DNA from: Heterostelium multicystogenum
Taxonomy: Eukaryota > Evosea > Eumycetozoa > Acytosteliales > Acytosteliaceae
Reading direction: 5' to 3'
NCBI GenBank assembly: GCA_003667245.1
Contig: RCNN01000275.1
Coordinates: 1-48,887 of the forward strand
DNA: 48,887 bases
Shown here: positions 9,445 through 20,264 of the stretch, in pieces
How the letters are laid out: each line of letters opens with the position of its first letter
How positions within the stretch are numbered: the stretch's first letter is position 1
Notes under the pieces: generated by a model
Told to the model about the DNA's origin: nothing
Database searches by the model: none
Seen by the model: the letters and a program-made list of their open reading frames with translations, nothing else
Program-made: the position numbers and the translations under genes

Positions 9445-12400
9445 TTAATCACTTTCCTCACCCATATCTTCGTCACTGTCATCGGAAGTAAAGAAGTTCA
9501 ACTTTGGAAGAACATTTCTTGTTCTAGTTGGTCTTGGTTGTGGTGGTGGAGTGTCTACTCCATCGGAATCATCTCCTTCACTGTAATCAGATTCTGATTC
9601 AACTTTCTTTTTGGTGGTTGCTCTCTTTTTTGGGGCTGGTTTTGGTTTTGGTGGAGCTGGTTTGGCAGCTTCTTTTACTTTCTTTTGTGGTGGGACATAT
9701 TCATCATCGTCATCGTCAACAATAAATGAGTCAACATCCATACTGTCATCTAAGTTAACGGTTGGAGCTTTCTTTTCAGCAACAGCTGGCTTAGAGACCT
9801 TTGTAACAAAAGCATCAAGTGATGAAGAAGAAGAAGAAGCAGTAGACTCTACTTGCTTTCTCTTGGTAGCAGGTTTAGGAGCCACTGGTTTTTACATCTT
9901 TTTCGATTGTTGCTGTCTTCTTAGTGGTTGCTTTCTTTTCAGTTGGTTCATAGTCATCGTCAGAGTTTATTACCTTCTTTTTAGGAGCTGCCCTTGCTTT
10001 TCTGGTTCTTGGCAAAGCAGATTTACCTTTGGCAGATCTCTTAAATTTCTCTCCTTTCTCTTTAATTCTTTGATCTTCCGCATCTTGTTTCTGAAATAAA
10101 TAATATTAGTATGTTATATTCAATACTGTGAATCAAAAAATAATATTTACGTCAAGAGCTTCCAAGAAATTATCCAAATCTTTGTGATAAATTGAAGTAA
10201 TTGGAGTTTCCATCAATTTATCGAGTTCTTGTTTCTTGTTTTCTCTTTCCTCTTGAATCTTCTTGACACGCTCCAGTGTTAAACTCCACAATGGCAAAGA
10301 AAGGAGATAGTTGTATCCCTTGGAATCCTCATCCATTTCCATGCCACTATTATCTCCTTCATCGTCAGATTCAACAGCTAAATGCTCCTCATCCTTGTCT
10401 GCCTTTGATTTGTTTACTTTTTCTGCGGCCTTTTTACCGACTTTGCTGGAAAATTGTTCAAACTTCATCTCTTTCAATCTCTTAATCAAATCCAATCTCT
10501 TTACGTTTGAAATAACTATTTCTTTGTTGACAACAGCAAGAATAAATCTGGCTTTGTTTGAAAGTCTTCTAAATTCTTCTTCAAGCATATCACATAAATA
10601 ATCCTATTAAAATATTCATTAGTAACGTATACTTCTTATGAATTGCCAAGGGACTTACCTTTCTTTTTTTGATAGAAACTCATTCTTAAATTGAAGAAAT
10701 GCTTCATGATTTCCATTGTTGTGGTGAATTGTCTGATTTTACCATCTTCATCGAATACAGTCATGTTAGTTTTCAGCCAATTTAGACTCCAATTTAAAGA
10801 CCTTGTTGATGTTGATCTCATCAACTGGCTTTAGTGTTTCAATAATGAAATGAATAGATTCTTCTGTACCTTGATTGGTCATTGACTAAAAGTTGATTAG
10901 TTTATAATGTCTGCCAATTACATTTGTATAAAACATACCTTTACAAGTGGCTCTGCAACAACAACTTCATCATCATCATCATCTTTTTTCTTTCTCTTTA
11001 TAACTTTGGTTGTTGTAGCTTTACCTTTCTTTACTTGTTTGATCTTTTCTTTTGCTTCTTTCATTCTTTGTTTACTGGTTGGATCAATGAGATTCTGTAC
11101 CAAATCCTTAAGTCGTTGACCCAGAATTCAATTGGGAGCTCAGTGATTTCAAAACGGTATTCATCTAGCTTTTTCCAGCAACCTCTAACAATGTAGTTGG
11201 AAGTCTTTCCTTCAAGTAGCTCGATAGTTCCCTTAAAACCTCTGTACCATGGAGTGATTGGTTTTGGTTCTTTTCCATCGATCATCAATCTCATGTTTTC
11301 AACCAAATCTCTAGGGTTGTAGTTGGGGATAGTAGAAGACCAACCTGTACCAATACCTTTGGAACCATTTACCAAAATCATTGGAATCACAGGAACGTAC
11401 CATTTGGGTTGTACACGCTTTCCGTCGTCGGTGAGATAAGACAATAGTGCATCATCAGACTCTGGGTAGAGTTTACGAGTGATTTCCTGGAGATGTGTGG
11501 TAATATAACGAGGAGCAGAAGAATCCTTTACCACCATCAAGTCTACTACCAAATCCACCACCTGGATGGAGTACATTGATATTGTTTGCACCACAAAAAG
11601 TTTGAGCCATACCGATAATGGCCGAGGCAAGGGACATTTCACCATGATGGTATGCAGATTGTTCAGATACATAACCAATCAACTGTGCTACTTTAATCTC
11701 TTTCTTTAGGTTTCTCTTGAAGCAAGAGAACAAGATTTTACGCTGTGTTGTTTTGAGACCATCGACAATAGATGGAATAGAACGCTCACAATCTGCAATG
11801 GAAAAGAGAATCAATTCTTTGTCAATAAAATCTGTGATCTTGACTTTCTTGATACCGTATTGGTCAAGATAGGCACCAGGACGATATTGATCCATCCATG
11901 CCTTACGATCGTTTGCACGCTTCTTGTTGAAGGCCTTATCGATGGCATCATCAGCACCTGGGTCATATTCGAAATCAATCTTGTGGTTTATAATCTGAGA
12001 AAAGTATTCTTTACCCTCCTCCGGACTTGATGTACCAAGACCCTTGTAGTATTTGATATCATAGCCTTTTCCATTATTGTTCTGTTCCTTCCATGCTAAA
12101 TACTCTGGGATTGTATAGAAGTTGATGGATTTGGATCCTTTGAATGCCTTGACGATAGGTGTGACAAACTCTACCAAGAATCCTTCGATACGAAGCAAAG
12201 ATGGCCAGAAATGATGAATAAAATTGAGCAAGAGACCCTTGATGTGAGATCCATCGTGATCTTGATCAGTCATAATCATTAGATGTCCATATCGCAAAGA
12301 CTTGACATCTTCATATTGTTTACCATGCTGCAGACCCATAATTTGGATGATATTTACAATTTCCTGGTTGGTCATCATCGAAATTGTATCCGACTCACGT

Positions 12401-14194
12401 ACGTTTAGAAGCTTACCTCTGAGTGGGAAGCAACCATAGTGATCCCAACCCACAACCGAGATACCAGCTACTGCCAAGGTTTTAGCAGAATCACCCTCAG
12501 TTAGAATCAATGTACAATCCTCAGAATGAGATGTTCCAGCAAGATTTGCATCATCTAACTTTGGAATATTCAAACGTGATCCTTTCTTTGTTGTAGCAGT
12601 TGTGCTCTTTAGCATTGCCAACTCTTCTTTGTGTTTGGCATATGAAATAATTTGATCAACTATACCAGATTTGCTTTCGACAACTATAGATGATTTAAAT
12701 GGTTAGAATCAATTCAACTCAATGGTCTAAGCGGAGTGGCATTGCTTACTCTTTTTTAAGAATTTTTTCTGATGGATGACATTGAGATCCAAATGAAGTG
12801 ATTTTGGTTGAAAGATTCTCTTTGGTCTGAGAATCGAATGCTGGGTTCTCAATGAGTGAGTTGACAAATACAAAGAGATGGTTCTTGATGAAGGATGGTT
12901 TGACTTCAGATTTAGATTTGTGTTTCTTTTGTACTGCTTTTCCAATTTCAGTGAGAACGTCGGCAAGTGCGTGATTGACGTGGGTACCTCCTTTGGTGTG
13001 CAAATTGAGTTGACAAAGCTGACTTGGTTGAACTGACCTTCGTGTGAGAGTCCAATAGCGATTTCCCAACGATCACTTACACGTTCATAGTATATTTCGG
13101 GCTTAGTTTCGAGGTCTTTAAAGTAGAGCTGGATGTAGCTTTGGAATGACTTGATGTTGAGCTCTGTGCCATTCAAGGAAACTTTTAATGATGGATTGCA
13201 ACCAGCAATATCATAGACACGCTTGGTGAGTAATGCTACATTGTCGTCATCGAGCATCGAAATCATTCCAAACTTGGAGAGATCGGGATAGAATGTGATC
13301 TGAGTATAGTCAGTGGCTTTGGAATAGGTCAAAAATTTCTGGATTGGTCTTTGACTGCATGTTATTCTTAAAGGATTGCTTGAAGAGTTTACGACGCTCA
13401 GAGTCAGCACATTCGACTTTGAACTCAGTGGAAAAGGCGTTGGCAAGCTTAGCACCAAAACCGTTTCTTCCACCAGCAAGACGCTTCTCGGTGTCATCGT
13501 AGTTCGACGAAGTCAAAAGGTGACCAAAGATCAACTCTGGGACGTAAATCTGTTCCTTTTTGTGAATTTCTACTGGAACACCTGGACCGTCATTCCAAAC
13601 CATAATCCTATTGTGCTCGGGATCAATTTCGACCTTGATCTGCTTCATCTTCTTTTGTCCTGCCTCAAGTGGACGCTGGAGATTGTCTGCTGCATTCACA
13701 AGAATTTCATCGAATATCTTAAAAAAGCCTGGTACGTAGTTGATCTTTCTTTTAACCATACGATCGTTTTCCCAGATCCAGAGTTCTTCCTCCTGCTTCT
13801 CGGTTGATCCGATGTAGGTATCTGGACGTAGCAAGATCTGATCGAGCAACTGCAACTTCTTGTACTTATCGGACGCCGACTTGCCGGTGGTTGCTATGCT
13901 GGTGACTGGTTGCTCCTCGACATCATCGAGGTCCGAATCCGAATCCGAATCCTCCTTTTTCTTAGAAGAGGCCTTCTTTTTTGGAGCGGCAGCTTTCTTT
14001 GGCTTTGGTTTCTCTTCTTCACTATCGTCCAGCTCTACGACCTTTGCTTTCTTGGCAGCAGCAGGTTTCTTTTTAGTAGCAGCAGCAGGTTTCTTTGGGG
14101 CAGCAGCCTTCTTTTTCTTCTTTGGTTCATCTTCATAGTCATCATCTGACTCATCATCTATATCAGATGGTTCCCAATCATCATCGTCAGACAT
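9445..14194 (-). CDS. top2: DNA topoisomerase II (split by frameshifts and introns)
   Basis: ATP-dependent type IIA topoisomerase, nuclear, passing one duplex through another during replication and chromosome segregation. The ATG at 14194 opens an acidic/Lys-Ala-rich N-terminus. The GHKL ATPase follows: LDQILLRPDTYIGS, DEILVNAADN, WNDGPGVPV, AGGRNGFGAKLANAFS. TOPRIM has LTEGDSAK and DQDHDGSHIKG. The winged-helix core has FGSRLDGGKDSSAPRYITT with the catalytic Tyr near 11515, then GSKGIGTGWSSTIPNYNP. The C-terminal tail is rich in Lys, Ser and Asp and ends EDMGEESD. Introns fit 12684-12749, 10886-10938, 10604-10658 and 10091-10150. Single-base shifts occur near 13330, 13030, 11530, 11110, 10770 and 9890. 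All key residues are present, so I read the shifts as sequence error. It converges on hydrolase B with an 84-base gap. Confidence 0.95.
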
Positions 14195-14922
14195 TTCTAA
14201 CAACCTAACTAATTACAATTAAAAAATAAAACAAAAACACAATTAATTTGAACTAATAAACTATACAACTTATTATATATGATATATTATATATGATAAT
14301 GAATATAAATATAAAAAGATAATTATTACTTAAATTAATCACACAAATATAAATATATCCAAATAAACAATTAAATAGATGAAGATACACTAAACTTTAA
14401 AATAATACGATATTTTAGAAAGATAGATAAATAGAAAGATAGATCGTAAAGTTAACAATAAGTTATTTTAGTTTACTTCAATATTGGGTTGTAGATACAT
14501 ACGTTATTCTATTGTATTGTATTGTTGTTGTTTAGTAGATCTTCCTCATCCAAACTCAAGACAAGTCTTTAATAATAGGTCACCCGCCAAAATTTAAAAA
14601 AAAACAGTAAATGAAGGAAATAAACTATTATTATGAATCTTGTAATTTAGTTTTATTTCATCTTGACTCTGGTCAATATCGAAGTCCTATTAGATGTGAT
14701 ATGGAGTAGACAAAGCTCATCATTGATTATGTTAGGATATTCTTTTGTTGCTGTCTTATTTATGAGTATTGTTATTGTACTGATTTAAAGACTTAAAAAC
14801 TCAAATGATGTACTTGTTGATGGTTGATATAGATAATAATTATAATAATAATACATCAATAGAATGAAAGTGAGAATGTTAGGGTAATATTGTTGTTTTA
14901 TTATTAAGTATAAATATTATAG
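14195..14922. other. AT-rich spacer upstream of top2
   Basis: No gene seen. It holds the presumed top2 promoter region, tetranucleotide-like AGAT/GATA stretches near 14415-14445, and the E2F-like motif listed separately. Confidence 0.5.
14583..14592 (-). promoter_or_regulatory. E2F-like site upstream of top2
   Basis: On the minus strand the sequence reads TTTTGGCGGG, a good match to the animal/plant E2F consensus. It is a rare GC-rich word in an AT-rich spacer, 389 bases upstream of the top2 ATG. Dictyostelids have E2F/DP and retinoblastoma homologues, and topoisomerase II is an S/G2-phase gene in other eukaryotes. Function here is inference. Confidence 0.35.
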
Positions 14923-15238
14923 TTAACATAACCTTATTTCTCTACAAATTGATATAAAATCTTCATTGTTTTTTAAGATCATCAATTATTAGATCAGCAT
15001 AGTTTACAATGATGTCTTCACATATCTCCAAGGGCTTGACGTAAGGACAGCAGTGACCAACAAGAAAGTCTTTACCAATTGGCTCTACATCAACATAGTT
15101 TGACATCTCCGATACTGTTTCATTACAAACTCTACAGAATTCTGGATAGCCATTGACCAACATTAGTCCAATATTATTATTATTGAAAATACAATATAAT
15201 ATTATTAAAGAAACCAATAATAAATTAATCTTATTCAT
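14923..15238 (-). CDS. small secreted saposin-B-like protein
   Basis: The ATG at 15238 begins a signal peptide (MNKINLLLVSLIILYCIF) followed by a short mature chain with a saposin-like cysteine pattern: CRVC at residues about 35-38, HCC near 64, EIC near 73, with amphipathic helices between (ETVSEMSNYV, DIIVNYADLIIDDL). In the given frame it stops at 14963-14965 after 91 residues, before the last two cysteines a saposin domain should have. The run of six T at 14969-14974 sits just before that stop. Reading on one base out of frame reaches a C-x5-C pair and a stop at 14923-14925, which completes the six-cysteine pattern. Saposin-like proteins bind lipids or membranes in lysosomes or outside the cell; which role applies here is unknown. 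Confidence 0.7.
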
Positions 15239-16050
15239 TATAATATGTATTTAAATAAAGAAATAATAATATTTATTAATATCAAAATAGATGTAAAAAA
15301 TAATACAAAGAATCATTCATTTTAAATAACTCCTTAATAGGTACTCAGGAACAACACATTAAAAATCAAGAAGATTATAAATAAAGGTTATAATAATAAT
15401 AATAATAATAGTATTTTTGAAGGTTGGTTTGGATTATAAGGAATTTTCCAACAATTGGAAAATTAGGTTATAATTATCATCTTTGACATTTCATTTCAAA
15501 AAATATCTATCTTTAAAAAACACAATAGTAATCATAATCGAATTAAAATCATAAACCTAGTAAATAATATTATTAAGATCGGAAAAGTAAATCGAAAGTT
15601 TATGAAACATAATTGTTTGGCTGTCGTTGTAATCTATCTAAAAATCAATCACTAAACCCAATCATTTGATTGATTCGAACTTTCTAAATATGGAAATCTA
15701 TTTTATTTTTACAAACAACTTCCTAAGAATCATCAATCAATCATTCATTCTCCCTCATTTGAACATAGATCTATTTAATCAAAGTCTGATTGATTAACTA
15801 ACAACTCAACTAACATAGGTCTAAATGATCTGATAGAAGATAATGTATGATGATCAAAGTCTTAGGATCTTGCACATTTTTGTGTGAAAATTGTGATTGA
15901 TGAAAAAACAAGATGAAACCACTATATTTTTCAATTAATGTAAAACAAGAACTTCACACTTATGACTGCGACATTCAACCAATTAATTGGTGATCTATAT
16001 CTATCTATATCTATATAATATATATAATAAGATAATACGCAAAGGAGAAG
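15239..16050. other. AT-rich divergent spacer
   Basis: No gene seen on either strand. It separates the divergently transcribed saposin-like and cornichon genes. It has many ATTGATTG/CAATCAAT words typical of spacers in this window and a TATATCTATATCTATATAATATA stretch (about 15995-16025) close to the cornichon start. Confidence 0.5.
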
Positions 16051-16771
16051 ATGGACTTGGGATTGTTTTTTTGGATATTTATATTACTAATAACATCTGT
16101 ACTTGTTTTTTTTGCAGTTTTTAGTGTATGTTACGTTATGTTTAATGATAGCTGATCGCCAAGTTGCTAACATTAAATTAACTGATTGATCAATCGATCA
16201 ATTCAATTGACATATGACTTTGATTGTTACTGCTAATGATATTGTCTTTGTTGTTACTATTGATCAATAATATATAATAATATAGGTGGTTGCCCTTACA
16301 GATTTAGAATCAGATTTGGTTGACCCTATCGACTTGGCCAGAAGATTGAATCCCATTATTAGATTAGAGAATGTTATTCACTGTATATTATCATTGATTT
16401 TGTTGGTTCACTGGAATCCATATTTGATATTGCTGAATCTACCATTGTGTGCGCTTCATGTCTATTGGATGGTCAATGGACAACACCGTGTATTTGCCAC
16501 CGAAATCTACAGAGTACTTCCACAATACAAGAGAAGATTCTCACTTAAGACCGCATTTTATATAGTGTCATTCTTTATTTATCTATATTGGTAAGTTACT
16601 AGTAGTAATAGTTGCAGTAGTAGCAACTCGCTCCAGCATCTTCTCTGTATAACTTACTTACTAACTCATCTCAAACCTACTCCATCAATCAATAGTTTAA
16701 TCCTTCACTTAGTATCGTCGTTTGCCTACACTGGAAATAAAAACGTCTATGATCGAACATTCTTTGTATAA
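16051..16771 (+). CDS. cnih: cornichon homologue (ER cargo-export receptor)
   Basis: Cornichon/Erv14-family membrane protein that recruits transmembrane cargo into COPII vesicles at the ER. There are three exons, 16051-16125, 16286-16590 and 16696-16771, with introns 16126-16285 (GTATGT..TATAG) and 16591-16695 (GTAAGT..AATAG). Joined they give 151 residues, the usual length for the family, with no frameshift. Visible hallmarks are the N-terminal membrane segment (MDLGLFFWIFILLITSVLVF), ALTDLESDLVDPIDLARRLN, a central membrane segment with HWNPYLILLNLPLCALHVYW, the TEIYRVLPQYKRR loop, and a last membrane segment FYIVSFFIYLYC followed by LILHLVSSFAY. Exon 3 is chosen because it completes the canonical YLYxxILxL end. 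Confidence 0.93.
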
Positions 16772-17101
16772 ATAAATATAGATACACCGATAGATCAATC
16801 AACATACTGACTGATGATTATATTAAAGATAACTTGTTGGTTTGAGTTTAGTTGTTAACTTAAAGTTTAAATGATGTCAAGTGTTTGTTTATTATATATT
16901 AAATATATCATTTGTAAATATGATGAATAAATGGATAGGATTGTTAAGCGGAGATAGAGTAGAGGAAGTTGAATAGATCTTATTCTTTTCAACAAAAAGA
17001 ATATTATTTAAATTATGTTGTTGGTAAAGCTTTAATACATTATTATTATTATTGTTGTTGTAGTTGTTGTCATTATTATTAATATTGTAGATGATATTGA
17101 C
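16772..17101. other. convergent spacer between cornichon and ARMC1
   Basis: 3' flanks of two convergent genes; AT-rich with AATAAA-like words and a TTATTATTATT run near 17040. Nothing else seen. Confidence 0.5.
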
Positions 17102-17944
17102 TTAACCAAAAAGTGCTTTGGAAATAGATCCCCAGCCCCAGTTACCCTGTGATTGCTTGGTGCTAGTGTTGTCAGAGATACCGAATGAAACAATAGAGTT
17201 CCAACCCCATGCAGATCGCTTTGGTGGGGCGAATGCTGGGTTGTCCTCTGGAAGGTAGTCTGGTGAGTTGTCGACTTCCTCACGACCGTCGATCATGAGT
17301 GATGCAGAAAGACCAAGCTGGTAGCGAAGAACTGCCTTGACTTCATCGGCGGAGATGGAGCATCTGATGGTGGCTTGATAGGTGTTGAGGTCGATCATGA
17401 ATGAGATGACACCCTTGGTACGCAGTAGGCAGTCCTCAACCTGCTTCTTTGACGACTCGTTGTTCATGCCCTTGATGAAGAGGATGATGGTCTTGGCGGC
17501 GACGGTGGCAGTGCTGGTGGTGGCAACCTTTGAAACGGTACCAAACTTGTCACCGACCAACATTGAAAACGAAGTGGTTGGCTTGCTGCTGAAACTATTT
17601 AAATTGCCGCTGTTGAAACTGTTGGTTGTTGTTGGTATATTGTTGGCATTCTCTAGTCTATTTATAATCTTTGAAGCTGTATCTTTAAGTTCTGAAAATT
17701 GTGTGCTGTCGTGTAGGCTCTTGAGACCAGAGAGCAATCCTGGCTCCTTGAGCATCAAATCTTTGTTGACTTGGTTCTGTGAGAGCAGGTCCATTGTGTC
17801 GAGCGATGTCTTTGCGACGCCATCCTCAGTGGACGACATGAACATCACCAAAGCTGGCAGACATCCTTGATCTCTTACGATCATTTCTCTATGATCTGGA
17901 TCAACCGATAAATTATATAATTGCTGTACAATTGCCAATGACAT
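17102..17944 (-). CDS. armc1: ARMC1 homologue (armadillo repeat plus HMA-like fold)
   Basis: A single uninterrupted 280-residue frame from ATG 17944. The N-terminal armadillo region has LYNLSVDPDHREMIVRDQGC and LPALVMFM, as in animal ARMC1. A Ser/Thr/Asn-rich spacer (about residues 105-145) follows, then a beta-alpha-beta-beta-alpha-beta segment (AKTIILFIKGMN, TKGVISFMIDLNTYQATIRC) that resembles a heavy-metal-associated fold without its CxxC metal site. The DYLPEDNPAF motif and the Trp/Ser/Phe-rich tail (WGWNSIVSF, ISKALFG) also match ARMC1. In animals ARMC1 associates with the mitochondrial MIB/MICOS-linked machinery and influences mitochondrial distribution. It is clean of frameshifts, unlike many neighbours. 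Confidence 0.88.
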   Translation of the reverse strand: MSLAIVQQLYNLSVDPDHREMIVRDQGCLPALVMFMSSTEDGVAKTSLDTMDLLSQNQVNKDLMLKEPGLLSGLKSLHDSTQFSELKDTASKIINRLENANNIPTTTNSFNSGNLNSFSSKPTTSFSMLVGDKFGTVSKVATTSTATVAAKTIILFIKGMNNESSKKQVEDCLLRTKGVISFMIDLNTYQATIRCSISADEVKAVLRYQLGLSASLMIDGREEVDNSPDYLPEDNPAFAPPKRSAWGWNSIVSFGISDNTSTKQSQGNWGWGSISKALFG

Positions 17945-18413
17945 TATTATTTATTATTTATATATATATATTGACTATATTTAGTATGTGTTACTATAAA
18001 TATATTATATATCTATTTATCTATATAAGTGCTTATTTTGTATATATTTTTATTACAGAGAATCTTGTAAATTAAGCAGCTATAGACCAATGTTTATTTA
18101 TTATCTTAAATATATTTCAACCTTCTAATAATAATAATAATAATATTTAGCAATAATAAAATAATAATTTATTTATTTGTTTAATATTAAAATTATCTTA
18201 AAGCTTGGTTGATTGATTGATTGATTGTGCGCAGTGGAGTTGCTTTTGCAATTCAATAACTAACAGCCATGAAAATTTGAATATTTAAAATTTTGGAGGG
18301 AATTTAAAAATTAATATGGTCAACCCAACACACCAATTTGAAAAGCCTCAAAGACAAAGAAATAATAGTTTATGCATTTGATTGATGTAAATATTAAATG
18401 AATTTCCATATCG
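17945..18413. other. AT-rich spacer
   Basis: Upstream flank of ARMC1 and 3' flank of the next minus-strand gene. It carries TATATATA near 17960 and an (AAT)n run near 18130. No gene seen. Confidence 0.45.
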
Positions 18414-20154
18414 TTAGTTTAATATTATTATTTCATTGAGATTCTGAATAATACTCTCTGGGAGTTCACGCCAAACATTTGGAGATCCTAGCAGCTTTAT
18501 GTTCTTCACTAATTTTGAGAAAGCTATTCTGTTGCTTGATTTGCATTTCGCTGTGAGATTGTGAATCAAATAGATCAACTCCTTTACCAAATCATCATCA
18601 GCATGCTCCAAAAACGACTCGACAACTGTGGCATACCCAAACTTAAAGAATAGATCGGTGAGGTCGTTAAATTCACCAAGTGATCCCAATGAAAATAGAT
18701 TACTTAATAGATAGATCGATTCTTTGCTCAATCTGGGTTTGACAGAAAAGAAAACACACACTGTTAGTATCCAGGATCTTCGAATAAAAGGGAGATACCC
18801 TTTTGAGGTTGATACATACTCTTTATACGATGAAATATAGATGGGAAGATATTGAAGAATTTGGATCAGTTGTTCAGGGTTACTTCTTGTTAGATTTGAT
18901 AGTGTTATAGCATTGGAAAACAATCGATCGAGAATCATGATAGTTGGTGAGATTATCTCTACTGGTTGCAGCAAAGTCAACAATCCATTATTAGTGGTAT
19001 TGGCGTTTTTGGACAATAAAGATATTATGATATCTAAATAGCCTTCTTTTATAAAAGAATCAAATGATTCTTCTACATGTTGGAAGAGGTCACTCAATAG
19101 CCATAATAACTCCTCGAGAATTTGTTGATTCTCTTGATTGAAATTGATGTTGCTATCACCGAACTCCAAGTATTCTTTGAGCTTTATCTTTAAAACTGCA
19201 GACATATGGTATTTGTGAATCAGTAGCTGGAAAAACTTCATGGTTATTATGGATTAGGCTAGAGATTAGATAACAGCAATTCAAAAGTGTAACTCTTGAT
19301 ATCTGTCATCAAGAATATGAAGTGAGTGTTGGTAAGTAAGAAGTCAATTGAAATGACAGCTAAAAGTGATCTTACATCATTTTTAAATAGATTAACCAGA
19401 GGATTTATAATACCTTGTGCTATTATTTGTCTCTATATGTTTGGTTGTCATTAGCAATGTTTAGCAATGCCCAGGAACATTGCTCTTCTAATATCTGAAA
19501 GTGAAAGAATTCATGGCAATGTTTGTTAGTTAGATGAACATGCACATAATCTATTTAGTTTGTAGTGGATCAACATACGTTATTCCCTGATGAAAGATAA
19601 TTGATTAGGAATGGAGTTGTACCAATCATTGTCTTTGTATGAGCTGCATCTCCAGCAGCTATGTTTGTAATACACCATGCCGCTTCAGCTTGAAAGACTT
19701 CATTGGTCGAATCGAATAGCATCTCTTTGATGAACTTGATGATACATTCTTCTTGAGTGATACGCTCAATTGTATAATAAAAAGTAGATACATCGCCCTG
19801 CGACAATAAAGCTCTAATCAAAACTATAGCATCTTTCTTTTCGTTTAACTATTAAAGATCATTAAATACAAGTCAATACACGTGATCAAATTACTCGTAA
19901 TCTTATATATGATCCGATCATTGAATTACATTTATCTTGTTGTTGATACCAAGGATATAATTGTCAATGTTCAAATTTGATTGCTGATCTTGATGAGAAT
20001 GATCAGCTTCGGCGCCGATGTTGTAAGAGATACCAGATCGTTTTTCAGAGATCAACTGTTGTTGTAAAGTTGACCGTTTGGTGAATTGCCTTTGTATCCT
20101 TCTTTCAGTGTAGTTATGTGAAGAAGGCAGTGCTTTATGATTCTTTCTCTCCAT
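18414..20154 (-). CDS. importin-alpha/TMCO6-like armadillo-repeat protein
   Basis: The ATG at 20154 begins a basic, IBB-like stretch (RRIQRQFTKRSTLQQQLISE). Exon 2 (about 19848-19579) has armadillo-type helices: VFQAEAAWCITNIAAGD and IGTTPFLINYLSS. Exon 3 gives EEQCSWALLNIANDNQTYRD, the typical importin-alpha EQAxWALxNIAGD motif, then a one-base shift before IIAQGIINPLVNLFKND. The last long part (19241-18414) is helical with no low-complexity sequence and includes EELLWLLSDLFQHV. Introns fit 19849-19929 and about 19500-19578; the join into the 18414-19241 frame (19250-19400) is unresolved. The pattern suggests the divergent TMCO6-type branch more than a canonical NLS receptor. A nuclear transport role is inference. 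Confidence 0.7.
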
Positions 20155-20264
20155 TGAACATTCGTCAACCACACCACCTTATATCACATTGCAATAATAA
20201 TAAATTTAAGGTGCGGAAATGACAAGAGATTGAAAGATTTTCACCAAATGCACAATATGTAAGT

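Noticed and set aside
13860..14149. Plus-strand frames rich in Phe/Ser/Gly over the top2 5' end
   Set aside because: Antisense of the Lys/Ala/Asp-rich topoisomerase N-terminus.
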